DNA of 64,000 bases from Paenibacillus ginsengarvi. Its GTDB lineage: Bacteria > Bacillota > Bacilli > Paenibacillales > NBRC-103111. The notes beneath the pieces are model-generated. The model worked only from the letters and a program-made list of their open reading frames with translations, ran no database searches and was not told the DNA's origin. Where the stretch lies: positions 186,001-250,000 of the forward strand of contig NZ_RBAH01000006.1 of NCBI RefSeq assembly GCF_003626695.1, written 5' to 3'. The position numbers and the translations under genes were made by a program. Shown here piece after piece: positions 25,498-33,808 of this stretch. How positions within the stretch are numbered: position 1 is the stretch's first letter; each line of letters opens with the position of its first letter.

Positions 25498-26274
25498 ATG
25501 CAAAAATTAAAGGAGGTGAGCCAGAGCAATCTGCTTTGGCACAACGTGAAAATAAGTGAACATATCGAGATGCTGGAAGTTACCGTCCGGGTGGGGGCGA
25601 ACCAAATGGTGATCCACCCGTCGGTCATTCGCGACGAACAAGCTTATGTATTGGTAGATACGGGAATGCCCGATTGTCACGGCCCGATTACAAAGCTATT
25701 GACCGAGGCGGGTTTCGATTCGTTGGCGCCTTATTCCATTATTGTTACCCATCAGGACGTCGATCATATTGGCGGATTGCCGGAATTCCAAGGCGAAGGC
25801 GTAGACGTATATGCGCATACGGATGACCAGCCTTATATCGACGGATTGAAGCCGTTAATCAAGTTCAGCGGGGAAATGAAGACAAGGCTGCTAACGTCTC
25901 TGCCGCAAAATCTGGCCGCCGCTTTCGAATCCGCCTTTTCGGGTAAAGTCAAAAATGTGACCCGTCTGCTGGAGGACGGGGAGAAGCTGCCTTTCGGCGG
26001 AGGACTTACGGTCATTCATACGCCCGGGCATACGCCGGGTCATATTTGCTTATACCACGAGCCCAGCAAAACGCTCATTGCCGGAGATGCGATGGTCGTC
26101 GAGAACGGAAAGCTTCAAGGTCCCAGGTCGACAGCTACGCCCGACATGAAGACGGCGCTTGCGTCGCTTCGCAAATTGCAGGCGTACCCGATCGATACTG
26201 TGATTTGCTATCATGGAGGTTTGTTTCAAGGCGATGTCCATGCGGTGATTGAACAATTGACGGAGAGCCTGTAA
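25498..26274 (+). CDS. MBL-fold metallo-hydrolase
   Basis: About 258 residues. Zinc ligands are in VTHQDVDHIGG (HxDxDH, slightly changed to HQDVDH), HTPGHTPGH and IAGDAM, as in glyoxalase II-like and lactonase-like enzymes. Cytoplasmic; substrate unknown. The start is uncertain: the frame extends to 25450 but those codons are inside the promoter. ATG 25498 is the first codon after the predicted transcription start, giving a very short leader, while a near-perfect ribosome site (AAAGGAGGTGAG, 25509-25520) lies inside the gene and points to a later non-ATG start such as CTG 25531. The stop overlaps the next ATG. Confidence 0.85.
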   Translation: MQKLKEVSQSNLLWHNVKISEHIEMLEVTVRVGANQMVIHPSVIRDEQAYVLVDTGMPDCHGPITKLLTEAGFDSLAPYSIIVTHQDVDHIGGLPEFQGEGVDVYAHTDDQPYIDGLKPLIKFSGEMKTRLLTSLPQNLAAAFESAFSGKVKNVTRLLEDGEKLPFGGGLTVIHTPGHTPGHICLYHEPSKTLIAGDAMVVENGKLQGPRSTATPDMKTALASLRKLQAYPIDTVICYHGGLFQGDVHAVIEQLTESL

Positions 26275-27392
26275 TGGATGGCACCGAGCACCAAGGTTCA
26301 TCTTGGAAACAAAACAAATGGATCCGCTTTTTGACGGCTTGTGCCTTTGCCGTTATGGGAGGCTTTTTCTTTCAGTTGATCCATATGCCGATTCCATGGC
26401 TTTTGGGCTCCATGGTATTCGTCTTGATCGGCTCCAAAGTATTCAGGGGCATTACGTTCTACTGGCCCGCACGGATCCGCAATACCGGGATGATCATTAT
26501 CGGTTACACGCTGGGGCTGTCGTTCACCGCGTCGACCCTGGTGCAGATCGGACAGCAACTGCCGACGATGATTCTGTTTACGGCACTTTTGCTCCTATGC
26601 GCCGCAGGCATCGCCTTTGTCATCTCGCTGCTGTCCGGCATTCCTTTTCCGACTTTGCTGATGGGAAGCATTCCCGGCGGGCTTAGCCAGATGGTAACGC
26701 TGGCCGAGGAAATGAAGGGCATCGATCTGACGATCGTTACTTTTTTGCAGGTATCCAGGCTGATCATGATCATGTTCTGCGTACCGCTGCTCATCTTCAG
26801 CCCGTTGTTTCACGTTGCAAGAAGCAACGACGCTGCAGTAGCCGCCGTGACCGGATCAGAGGGATATATGGGGTTGTTGTCGCATCTATGGTTATTCGCA
26901 ATCGTATGTATCCTGTTCGCGCTTATCGGCCAAAAAATCAAGTTCCCGACGGCTTTTCTGCTTGGGCCGATGATCGGTACTATGCTGCTGAATTTGTCGG
27001 GCTACGAAGGATTTTCGCTGCCGACTTGGGTGCTTGACCTGTCGCAGATCATGATGGGGAGCTACATCGGGCTGCTGCTGAAGCCGGAAAATTTGAAACA
27101 CAAGCTCAAAGTTACATGGCTTGCGCTAATGAACGGGCTTGTGCTCATCGGGGTGGCGATCCTGCTGAGTCTGCTGCTGGCACGGCTGCACGACATCCCG
27201 GTAGTGACGTCATTCCTTAGTCTTTCCCCGGGCGGCATGGATCAGATGGCGTTTATCGCCAAGGAAGTGAATGCAGATTTATCGGTGATTACCTGTTATC
27301 AGCTATTCCGAACGTTATTTATCTTTTTTGCGGTGCCGCCTCTTCTGAGGCTGGTCTTCCGGTCGGTATTGAAGGTGAACAGAACGGCCTGA
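26274..27392 (+). CDS. AbrB-family membrane protein (AmoA-like, duplicated 5-TM unit)
   Basis: 372 residues and about ten membrane helices. The protein is an internal duplication: MPIPWLLGSMVFVLIG in the first half corresponds to FPTAFLLGPMIGTMLLNLSG in the second, and IPGGLSQMVTLAEEM to LSPGGMDQMAFIAKEV. This is the pattern of the membrane AbrB duplication family (once called putative ammonia monooxygenase), distinct from the DNA-binding AbrB. It may be a transporter or permease; no substrate is established. It starts one base inside the hydrolase stop (TAATG) and so is coupled to it. Under control of the TetR-type regulator by position. Confidence 0.88.
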   Translation: MDGTEHQGSSWKQNKWIRFLTACAFAVMGGFFFQLIHMPIPWLLGSMVFVLIGSKVFRGITFYWPARIRNTGMIIIGYTLGLSFTASTLVQIGQQLPTMILFTALLLLCAAGIAFVISLLSGIPFPTLLMGSIPGGLSQMVTLAEEMKGIDLTIVTFLQVSRLIMIMFCVPLLIFSPLFHVARSNDAAVAAVTGSEGYMGLLSHLWLFAIVCILFALIGQKIKFPTAFLLGPMIGTMLLNLSGYEGFSLPTWVLDLSQIMMGSYIGLLLKPENLKHKLKVTWLALMNGLVLIGVAILLSLLLARLHDIPVVTSFLSLSPGGMDQMAFIAKEVNADLSVITCYQLFRTLFIFFAVPPLLRLVFRSVLKVNRTA

Positions 27393-27553
27393 TAGTTGTA
27401 TGCAACGGATATGTTCCCCTTTAAGTAGACAGGTTTACATAATAAACCGGCTGCTTGGAGGGGGTTTTTCTTTTTATTTTCAGTTTCTCTTCTCCGCGAC
27501 TTGAATCGTACGTAACGTGAGGTTGTATACTGTCAGGCGAAGGGGGCTTTCTG

Positions 27554-28396
27554 ATGCAATCCACAATAACTAAATTTTTGAGCGATGATAAACAAGTGCG
27601 AATATTTGTACTGGATAATACTGCTATGATGCAGCAGCTTATGCAAAGGCAACCGTTGAAAGCGGGGTATGCCGAGGCATTTGCGAGCTGTTTCTCGATA
27701 TCAAGCGTTTTGTGCGGTACGCTGAAGGAACGTCAAAGACTCAGCATTCGTTTGAAAACATCAACACCCTTTGAATACTTTCATTGTGACATCGAATCTA
27801 ATGGGGATGTGCGAGGCTATGCGAGTGACGCCATTACCGCAAGTAACCGAACGTTAGACAACTTGGCCGGCTTTATTGGAGACAAGGGTCTGATTCGTAT
27901 GACCAAGGATATTGGCATGGGTTCCTTGTTTACGAGTACAGTGGATATGCCGTATCGAAATATTGTCGACGACTTCTCTCACTTTTTCAGTCAAAGCGAG
28001 CAGTTGGATACGACTTTCAGAACCTTTTATTCCGGGCAGGGCACTTCCGTTCTCTATAGTCGGGTTGCGTTTATTCAGGCGCTTCCTTTCACTCCTGTTG
28101 GTGTCATGAAACAATGGGTTAAGGAACTGGATAACAATGAAGAACTGTTCAGAACGACCGGTACCGATTTTGTGCAAACAATAAAGCTGGCGATCAACAA
28201 AGCCAGTCTTGTAGAAGAACAAACCATCCGCCTATTTTGCCATTGCTCCAAAGAAACACTAATGCCACTGCTATACGCTTTAGGCACCACGGAGTTGGAA
28301 AACATATTCTCTGAAAAAAATACGGTAGAAATAGCTTGTAACTTATGCGGTCAGAAATACGCCTACTCCCCTCAGGATATCATTTCGCAAAACTAA
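27554..28396 (+). CDS. hslO: Hsp33-family redox chaperone
   Basis: 280 residues. Oxidation-activated holdase; the C-terminal zinc site is complete as CHC and CNLC with 30 residues between (CxC-x30-CxxC, within the family range). The N-terminal domain has RGYASDA and GFIGDKGLIRMTKDIG, matching Hsp33 strand order, although the usual GQ(S/T) and glycine-rich stretches are divergent. Base composition is clearly AT-richer than the neighbouring genes, as is the following merR-type gene, so the pair may have been acquired together. This may be a second Hsp33 beside a housekeeping copy elsewhere. ATG 27554. Confidence 0.88.
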   Translation: MQSTITKFLSDDKQVRIFVLDNTAMMQQLMQRQPLKAGYAEAFASCFSISSVLCGTLKERQRLSIRLKTSTPFEYFHCDIESNGDVRGYASDAITASNRTLDNLAGFIGDKGLIRMTKDIGMGSLFTSTVDMPYRNIVDDFSHFFSQSEQLDTTFRTFYSGQGTSVLYSRVAFIQALPFTPVGVMKQWVKELDNNEELFRTTGTDFVQTIKLAINKASLVEEQTIRLFCHCSKETLMPLLYALGTTELENIFSEKNTVEIACNLCGQKYAYSPQDIISQN

Positions 28397-28417
28397 TGGA
28401 AATTAGAGGAGCAGCTT

Positions 28418-29164
28418 ATGAACAGACACTTAATGAAAATAGGCGATGTAGCCAAATTGGTCGGCGTGTCGATAAGAACTTTACGCCATTACCACGAAAT
28501 CGGCCTGTTGATTCCCGGTCACTTAACAGAGGGCGGACACCGTTTATACACTGAGAAAGACATTCAGAACCTTTATCAGATTATGGCTTTGAAAAATTTC
28601 GGTTTTGCCTTGGAGGAAATTCGGGACATGCTTGGTACGACGAATTCCGATCCCTCGCTGCTCATCCATATCCAATTGGAAAAGGCAAACGAGGCCCTTA
28701 CCAAGCAAATGGAAATTTGCAAAGCGCTTCAAGAAATTCAGCAATCGCTTGAAAACTGCCGCTCTCCCTCGGTTCAGGAGATGGCCGAAATCATTATGAT
28801 GATGCAAATGAACACCAAGCAATATTTGTCGGAGGAACAAATTACTTGGCTTAAGCTTCGTTACAAATCCTCTTCCGAGCAAGAGCAACAACGGGAAGAA
28901 GAATGGTTTTCCTTTATTGAACAGTTGAAGAAATGTAAGGCGGAGCAAATCGCTGCCGATGCTCCCCAAGTGCAAATGCTTGCAGATTATTGGACTGCAT
29001 TCATTCAATCTACTACCGGCAATAATGCAGAACTTAACGATGCGGTTCATCGCTTCCATGCAGATAACTCGCACCATCAGATGAACTACGGCCTAAGCAC
29101 AGAGTTATTCGCCTACTTGCAACAGATACTCCTTGCAAGAAAGGCTAATAAATCCACCACTTGA
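28418..29164 (+). CDS. MerR-family transcriptional regulator (TipA-like N terminus)
   Basis: 248 residues. The N-terminal MerR helix-turn-helix is plain: MKIGDVAKLVGVSIRTLRHY, then EIGLLIP, then GGHRLYTEKDI, and LKNFGFALEEIRDML. A long coiled-coil dimerisation helix follows (about 85-125). The C-terminal ~110 residues resemble TipAS-like antibiotic-sensing helical domains in length and character but are not clearly assigned. It is 21 nt after the Hsp33 gene with AGAGGAG before the ATG, and shares its low GC. Likely regulates this two-gene unit or a drug/oxidant response. Confidence 0.88.
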   Translation: MNRHLMKIGDVAKLVGVSIRTLRHYHEIGLLIPGHLTEGGHRLYTEKDIQNLYQIMALKNFGFALEEIRDMLGTTNSDPSLLIHIQLEKANEALTKQMEICKALQEIQQSLENCRSPSVQEMAEIIMMMQMNTKQYLSEEQITWLKLRYKSSSEQEQQREEEWFSFIEQLKKCKAEQIAADAPQVQMLADYWTAFIQSTTGNNAELNDAVHRFHADNSHHQMNYGLSTELFAYLQQILLARKANKSTT

Positions 29165-29252
29165 GCCCCGGATTTATGGGGCGCTTACCCGTTGAACATT
29201 CCCTCGGTTCATCACATATCCCGCCGCCATCTGCCTCGGGCGTCTGCCAAGG

Positions 29253-30107
29253 TCAGCTCCCATATATTTTGCGGTAATCTTTCGGACTCATGCCCATCGA
29301 CGCCTTGAAGACGCGTCCGAAATGGGACAAGCTTTCGAAGCCGACCGTTTCCGCCACCTCGGTCACGTTTTTATCGCCGGCCAGCAGCAGCTTCTGCGCT
29401 TCCTTGAGCCGAACGAGGGTCACGTACTCGACGAATGAAAATCCGGTCACCTTATTGAAAATCCGGCTCAAATAATGCGGGTTGATGTGGAACAAGCCGG
29501 ACAGCAGCGTCAGCGACAGATCGTTCGCGTAATGGTCGTTAATATAGGCGGCTACAGCCGAAATTCGCTCGAACATCGGATTGGCCGGCTCGGAGCGGAC
29601 CGCGGCGTGCGTCTGCTCGCGGATGCATCTGGCGGTGTACAGCAGCAGCTCGGCCAGCGTGACTTTGATGTAAATCGGCGATTCGGGCGTGGGAAGCCGG
29701 CTTTCCTCCAGCAGCCGGTCGAGCAAGCTCTCGACATAAGACTGCTGCTTCATCGTTAGCCGTACGACCGGATGCTCGAATATAGACGCCGGACTCCATT
29801 CGGCGCCGCCGAGTAGCGGATCGAGGAAGCCGTCGCGATAATGGAGCAGGATGCGTTCGTGGGATTTCGTAATATGCTGCGTCTTGTGCAGCACATGCTT
29901 GTCGATCAGCACAAGGTCGCCGGGCTGGATGCGGTACGTCCGGTCTTTGATGAAATAATACCGTTCGCCGGACCGCATGTAATAAATTTCGTACGCCTCG
30001 TGATAATGATTAAGCGGCATGGTAAACGGGGTCGTCCGGTGCGCCCTGTGAATCGAAAAATCGCCGCTCGGCACCGGGTTCAGCCGGTCGTTTGTCGCCT
30101 CGCTCAT
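29253..30107 (-). CDS. AraC-family transcriptional regulator
   Basis: 284 residues. Cupin-type sensor at the N terminus: FTMPLNHYHEAYEIYYMRSG and YRIQPGDLVLIDKHVLHK. Two C-terminal helix-turn-helix motifs: LSLTLLSGLFHINPHYLSRI and KNVTEVAETVGFESLSHFGR, ending MSPKDYRK. ATG 30107 follows GAGGAG by 9 nt; the 11 in-frame codons upstream are rejected. Divergent from a Gfo/Idh/MocA oxidoreductase, which it probably activates in response to a sugar. A palindrome TATGATCATA lies between them at 30203-30212. Confidence 0.92.
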   Translation of the reverse strand: MSEATNDRLNPVPSGDFSIHRAHRTTPFTMPLNHYHEAYEIYYMRSGERYYFIKDRTYRIQPGDLVLIDKHVLHKTQHITKSHERILLHYRDGFLDPLLGGAEWSPASIFEHPVVRLTMKQQSYVESLLDRLLEESRLPTPESPIYIKVTLAELLLYTARCIREQTHAAVRSEPANPMFERISAVAAYINDHYANDLSLTLLSGLFHINPHYLSRIFNKVTGFSFVEYVTLVRLKEAQKLLLAGDKNVTEVAETVGFESLSHFGRVFKASMGMSPKDYRKIYGS

Positions 30108-30202
30108 CGGTTCGTACTCCTCTTGCGATAGAATAGTCAAAATATGTGCAATTTACGACGAAAAGCAGCAAATTTGGCGTAGATCGTATACGTATTTTTA
30201 CT

Positions 30203-30212
30203 TATGATCATA
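30203..30212. promoter_or_regulatory. Palindrome between divergent AraC and oxidoreductase genes
   Basis: TATGATCATA is a perfect 10-bp palindrome, about 45 nt upstream of the oxidoreductase ATG. It may be a regulator site or overlap a -10 box. Confidence 0.3.
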
Positions 30213-30253
30213 GCAGAGAAAGCGAAATCAGAACAGATGAGGTGGAATGTTTC

Positions 30254-31582
30254 ATGAAAAAGGTTGTTGTCTGCGGCGTGAGCGGACGAGCTCTCGGCAT
30301 GTTTGTCGGCCCGATGTTAAAAACGTTCGGTCATCATTATCAAATCGTCGGTCTGCTCGATATCGACCCGCTTCGATTTGATTTTTGCCGCAAGCAATAT
30401 CCGGAGCTGAGCGGGGTACCGGGTTTCGCTCCGAACGAATTTGCCAAGATGGTGGCGGAGACGAAGCCGGATGTCGTGCTCGTGGCGGGCAAGGATAGCA
30501 CGCACGCGGAATATATCGTGCAGGCGCTTCGGCACGATCTGGACGTCATCACCGAGAAGCCGATGGCCATATCCAGCGAGCAGTGCCGCGACATTATCCG
30601 GGCGGAGCGGGAGAGCCGGGGGAAAGTAACGGTAACGTTCAACTACCGGTACAGCCCGTATCACCGCAAAATCAAAGAGCTTGTGCTCGAAGGCAAAGTC
30701 GGCCGGGTCACCTCGGTCGATCTGAACTGGTATGTCGATACGCATCACGGGTCCAGCTACTTCAAACGATGGAACCGCAAGCGGGAAAACTCCGGCGGCC
30801 TTTCGATTCATAAAAGCACGCATCATTTCGATCTGGTCAACTGGTGGATCGCGCAAAAACCGGTCGAGGTGTTCGCCTACGGGGCGCTCAACTATTTCGG
30901 GCCGGACGGCGAGCTGAATCCGCAAAAGGAAGACGGCCGCCACTGCGAAACCTGCAGCGTCAAGCCGAACTGCCAGTATGTGATGAGGTGGACGACGCGC
31001 AGCAAGGAAGTCGTCCCGCCCGACGATCATCTGGTCGCGCAGGCTTCTCCGATTTCGCAAAGGTTTACCACCTACCGCCCGGACCAGTGCATTTTCGATT
31101 CGGAGATCGACATCGAGGATACGTACGCGGTGACGGTTAAATACGACCGGGGAGCGCTGCTCAGCTATTCGATCAATTTTTCGGCGCCGTACGAAGGCTA
31201 CCGGCTGGCGATCAACGGGACGAAAGGCCGGATCGAAACGACCGAATACCATTCCCCGGGCCGGACGCCGTTTCCGATACCGGTTCAGACGATCGACTAT
31301 ATTCCGCTGTTCGGTTCCAAAGAAGTGATAGGCGTCGTGCAAAACAGCGGAGGACACGGCGGCGGCGACCCGCTGCTTCAGGAGGATTTGTTCCTGGGAC
31401 CGGACCCGCTCAGGGAGTACGATATTTTGGCAGGCGCGGAGGACGGCGCTTATTCGATCGCCATCGGTGAAGCGGTATGGAAGTCGGTGCGCGACAACAA
31501 GCCGATCTCGATTCCGGGCTTGCTCCAGGAAGCATACGGTAGCCCGGAGCGGGCTGATAGGGCAACCGCATTCGGGAGGTAG
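30254..31582 (+). CDS. Gfo/Idh/MocA-family oxidoreductase with a cysteine cluster
   Basis: 442 residues, longer than the usual 330-390. NAD site VCGVSGRALGMF; EKP motif in VITEKPMAIS; catalytic-region pattern SIHKSTHHFDLVNWW. A C-x2-C-x5-C cluster (HCETCSVKPNC, codons at 30944-30973) followed by QYVMRWTTRSKE is an insertion that could bind a metal. Would oxidise or reduce a sugar or cyclitol in the cytoplasm. ATG 30254 has GAGGTGG upstream; 36 codons of open frame before it are not used. Divergent from an AraC regulator. Confidence 0.88.
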   Translation: MKKVVVCGVSGRALGMFVGPMLKTFGHHYQIVGLLDIDPLRFDFCRKQYPELSGVPGFAPNEFAKMVAETKPDVVLVAGKDSTHAEYIVQALRHDLDVITEKPMAISSEQCRDIIRAERESRGKVTVTFNYRYSPYHRKIKELVLEGKVGRVTSVDLNWYVDTHHGSSYFKRWNRKRENSGGLSIHKSTHHFDLVNWWIAQKPVEVFAYGALNYFGPDGELNPQKEDGRHCETCSVKPNCQYVMRWTTRSKEVVPPDDHLVAQASPISQRFTTYRPDQCIFDSEIDIEDTYAVTVKYDRGALLSYSINFSAPYEGYRLAINGTKGRIETTEYHSPGRTPFPIPVQTIDYIPLFGSKEVIGVVQNSGGHGGGDPLLQEDLFLGPDPLREYDILAGAEDGAYSIAIGEAVWKSVRDNKPISIPGLLQEAYGSPERADRATAFGR

Positions 31583-31771
31583 CTCGAGCGGAGTGGAACA
31601 GTTGCATCCGGAACAGCGAAGCGGTCGCCTTTACAAGCGGATTCCAACCCCGGCATTCTTCCATCAAGGAATCCGATTGTAAGAGCGAGTGGAGGATCAA
31701 CTGTTTCCGCACGGCCGTATTTGCTGCTTACCGCTTCATGCGATTGCTCTGATCCAAGCTGCCGTCCGGTC
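31583..31771. other. Unassigned intergenic segment before the ABC-F leader
   Basis: Nothing is recognised in this stretch. Short frames here on both strands lack ribosome sites and family patterns. Confidence 0.4.
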
Positions 31772-31801
31772 TTGACTTTCCGTTTGCGCCTTCTGTATAC
31801 T
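31772..31801 (+). promoter_or_regulatory. Promoter of the ABC-F leader transcript
   Basis: TTGACT (31772-31777), 18 nt, TATACT (31796-31801). The transcript would begin near 31808, giving a leader of almost 390 nt before the ABC-F gene. Confidence 0.75.
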
Positions 31802-31887
31802 GGGGGCATGCGGCTGAGCAGGGCTCTCGCAGTTAGGTTTGGGCCCCCGCATTCCGTTTCACAAGCGACCATAAAGGAGGAAAGGAA

Positions 31888-31929
31888 ATGACGTTTTTAT
31901 CGACTGTTCAAATTCGGAAATTGGCTTAA
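31888..31929 (+). CDS. 13-residue leader peptide of the ABC-F attenuator
   Basis: ATG ACG TTT TTA TCG through AAA TTG GCT TAA encodes MTFLSTVQIRKLA. It is preceded by AAAGGAGGAAAGGAA, one of the strongest ribosome sites in the window, which is hard to explain unless the peptide is translated. Its place, 80 nt after the promoter and before a terminator, matches antibiotic-sensing leader peptides in which a stalled ribosome changes the downstream RNA folding. It carries no other recognisable feature. Confidence 0.8.
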   Translation: MTFLSTVQIRKLA

Positions 31930-31960
31930 ACGGGAGAAGTCTGCCCATTTACAGCAATAA

Positions 31961-32157
31961 GCCAACCGAAGAACAGTAGATAAAGAACGGGTGTTCCTTT
32001 TCTTTGCGTGTATACAGGCAAAGGGTAAGGCGTTTGTTCGCCTTGCCCTTTTTCTTTTTGGGTAAATCCGCAAAACAACTAAATAGGGCCTAAACCGCGG
32101 CCCACCCGAATATACGTCGATAGACGTTTTTCTTATCCTGCTGTTCTTCCGGTTGGC
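31961..32157 (+). promoter_or_regulatory. Attenuator: terminator flanked by long-range complementary arms
   Basis: GCCAACCGAAGAACAG (31961-31976) is complementary to CTGTTCTTCCGGTTGGC (32141-32157) with one bulge. Between them is an intrinsic terminator: AAAGGGTAAGGCG / CGCCTTGCCCTTT with loop TTTGTT, then TTCTTTTT (about 32020-32059), and a smaller hairpin ACGTC-GATA-GACGT followed by TTTTTC (32116-32135). The arms could form a long stem enclosing the terminators. A ribosome stalled on the leader peptide would alter which structure forms. This is the layout of drug-inducible ABC-F, Erm and BmrCD leaders. Confidence 0.8.
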
Positions 32158-32193
32158 TTCAACAAAGGAAGCCGAAAAAAAGGAGAGAACGGT

Positions 32194-33729
32194 ATGAGTT
32201 TGCTAAGTGTAGAGGAAGTAACCCATTCGTATGGGGATAAGCATATTTTTCAAAATATTAGCTTTCGTCTCGTGAGGGGCGAGCATGCCGCCCTGGTCGG
32301 AAGCAACGGGGCAGGCAAGTCGTCGCTGCTGCGTTTGCTGGCGGGGGAGCTGATCCCGGATCGAGGGAACATCGAATGGCTGCCCCAGGTGACGGTCGGT
32401 TATTTGCGGCAGCATTCAGATTTGCAGCCTGGAACAACGGTGAGGCAGGTGCTTCAGAGCGCGTTTGCGCCTTTGTACGAGATCGAAGCCTGCTTGGTGC
32501 AGGCGGCTGAGCGCATGACGGCAGGAGATGACCGGCTGGACTACTGGCTGGCCCGTTATGGAGAGTGGCAGAACAAGCTGGAGGTGTCCGGTTTTTACAG
32601 GCTCGACTCGAAAATCGAGGAGGTTGCCGCTGGGCTCGGTCTGACGGAGCTCGGCCTGGAGCGCGACGTGTCGCAGTTGAGCGGCGGGCAGCGGACGAAG
32701 CTGCTGCTCGGCAAGCTGCTGCTGGAGGAGCCCGGCGTGCTGCTGCTTGACGAGCCGACCAACTATTTGGACGACGTCCACATCCGCTGGCTGACCGACT
32801 ATTTGCAGTCGTATGGCGAAGCGTATCTCGTCGTTTCGCACGACGAAGCTTTTCTTAACAAAGTCGCATCCGTCGTGTATCATCTTGAAAACCGGACGAT
32901 GAAGCGGTACGCCGGCAATTACGAGTCTTTTCTGCGGAGCAGCGAGATGGGCAGGGCGCAGCTTCAGGAAGCCTACGAGCGGCAGCAAAAAGAAATCGGC
33001 CGGCTGGAAGCGTTCATCGACAAAAACCGCATTCGCAAGGCGAAGCAGGCGAAAAGCCGCGAGAAAGCGCTGGAACGCCTGGAACGGATCGATACGCCGC
33101 CGTCCGCCCCGCGTCCGCGCTTCGCCTTCGCCGTACACGCCGAGCCGTCCGGTACAGTGCTGGAGGCGGCAGGGCTGCAGATCGGCTATGCAAAGCCGCT
33201 GTTCGCCCCGATCCGGGAGCTGCGCGTCAAACGCGGCGACAAGATCGCCATTGTCGGACATAACGGCATCGGCAAATCGACGCTGCTGCGAACGCTGCTC
33301 GGGCTCATTCCGCCTCTGGCCGGCGAGGTTCGGATTGGAGAGCGGGTGCGTCCCGCCTATTTCGCCCAAGAGCTGTCTGCCTCGGAGCAGACGGCGCTCG
33401 ATCGCCTTCTAGCCATGCGGCCGGATAAAACGCAGAAGGAGGTGCGCCGCACACTGGCGCTTTGCGGGTTGCCGGATAAGCAGATCCGCCAGCCGATCGG
33501 CTCGCTGAGCGGCGGAGAGCAGGCGAAAGTCCGATTGTGCGAGCTGATGCTGACCGACAGCAACATGCTCGTCCTCGATGAGCCGACGAGTCATCTTGAC
33601 GTGCGGGCGAAGGAAGCGTTCCGGACGGCGCTCCGGGCGTATGCAGGCACGATCGTGCTCGTTTCGCACGAGCCCGCCTTTTACGAAGACTGGGTTACGC
33701 AGGTTTGGTCGGTCGAGAATTGGCGGTAA
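32194..33729 (+). CDS. ABC-F family ATPase (ribosome-associated, candidate antibiotic-protection factor)
   Basis: 511 residues with two ABC domains and no membrane segments. Domain 1: Walker A GSNGAGKS (about 36-43), LSGGQRTK, LLLDEPTN, VVSHDE. Domain 2: GHNGIGKS, LSGGEQAK, LVLDEPTS, LVSHEP. The interdomain linker (about 245-310, RQQKEIGRLEAFIDKNRIRK followed by AKQAKSREKALER) is basic and helical and would reach into the ribosomal E site. The linker is not exceptionally long, so family membership among the resistance groups is uncertain, but the drug-type attenuation leader upstream supports a protective role. RBS AAAAAGGAGAG precedes the ATG. Confidence 0.9.
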   Translation: MSLLSVEEVTHSYGDKHIFQNISFRLVRGEHAALVGSNGAGKSSLLRLLAGELIPDRGNIEWLPQVTVGYLRQHSDLQPGTTVRQVLQSAFAPLYEIEACLVQAAERMTAGDDRLDYWLARYGEWQNKLEVSGFYRLDSKIEEVAAGLGLTELGLERDVSQLSGGQRTKLLLGKLLLEEPGVLLLDEPTNYLDDVHIRWLTDYLQSYGEAYLVVSHDEAFLNKVASVVYHLENRTMKRYAGNYESFLRSSEMGRAQLQEAYERQQKEIGRLEAFIDKNRIRKAKQAKSREKALERLERIDTPPSAPRPRFAFAVHAEPSGTVLEAAGLQIGYAKPLFAPIRELRVKRGDKIAIVGHNGIGKSTLLRTLLGLIPPLAGEVRIGERVRPAYFAQELSASEQTALDRLLAMRPDKTQKEVRRTLALCGLPDKQIRQPIGSLSGGEQAKVRLCELMLTDSNMLVLDEPTSHLDVRAKEAFRTALRAYAGTIVLVSHEPAFYEDWVTQVWSVENWR

Positions 33730-33745
33730 TGGGGAAAGACAAAGG

Positions 33746-33788
33746 CCTCGGGAGCACCCGCGTTGTGACGCGATTCCCGAGGTTTTTC
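33746..33788 (+). terminator. Terminator after the ABC-F gene
   Basis: CCTCGGGA and TCCCGAGG form the outer stem, CGCGT and ACGCG the inner stem, then TTTTTC. It sits between convergent genes. Confidence 0.88.
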
Positions 33789-33808
33789 TTCTTCTTATCG
33801 TTTGCTAC

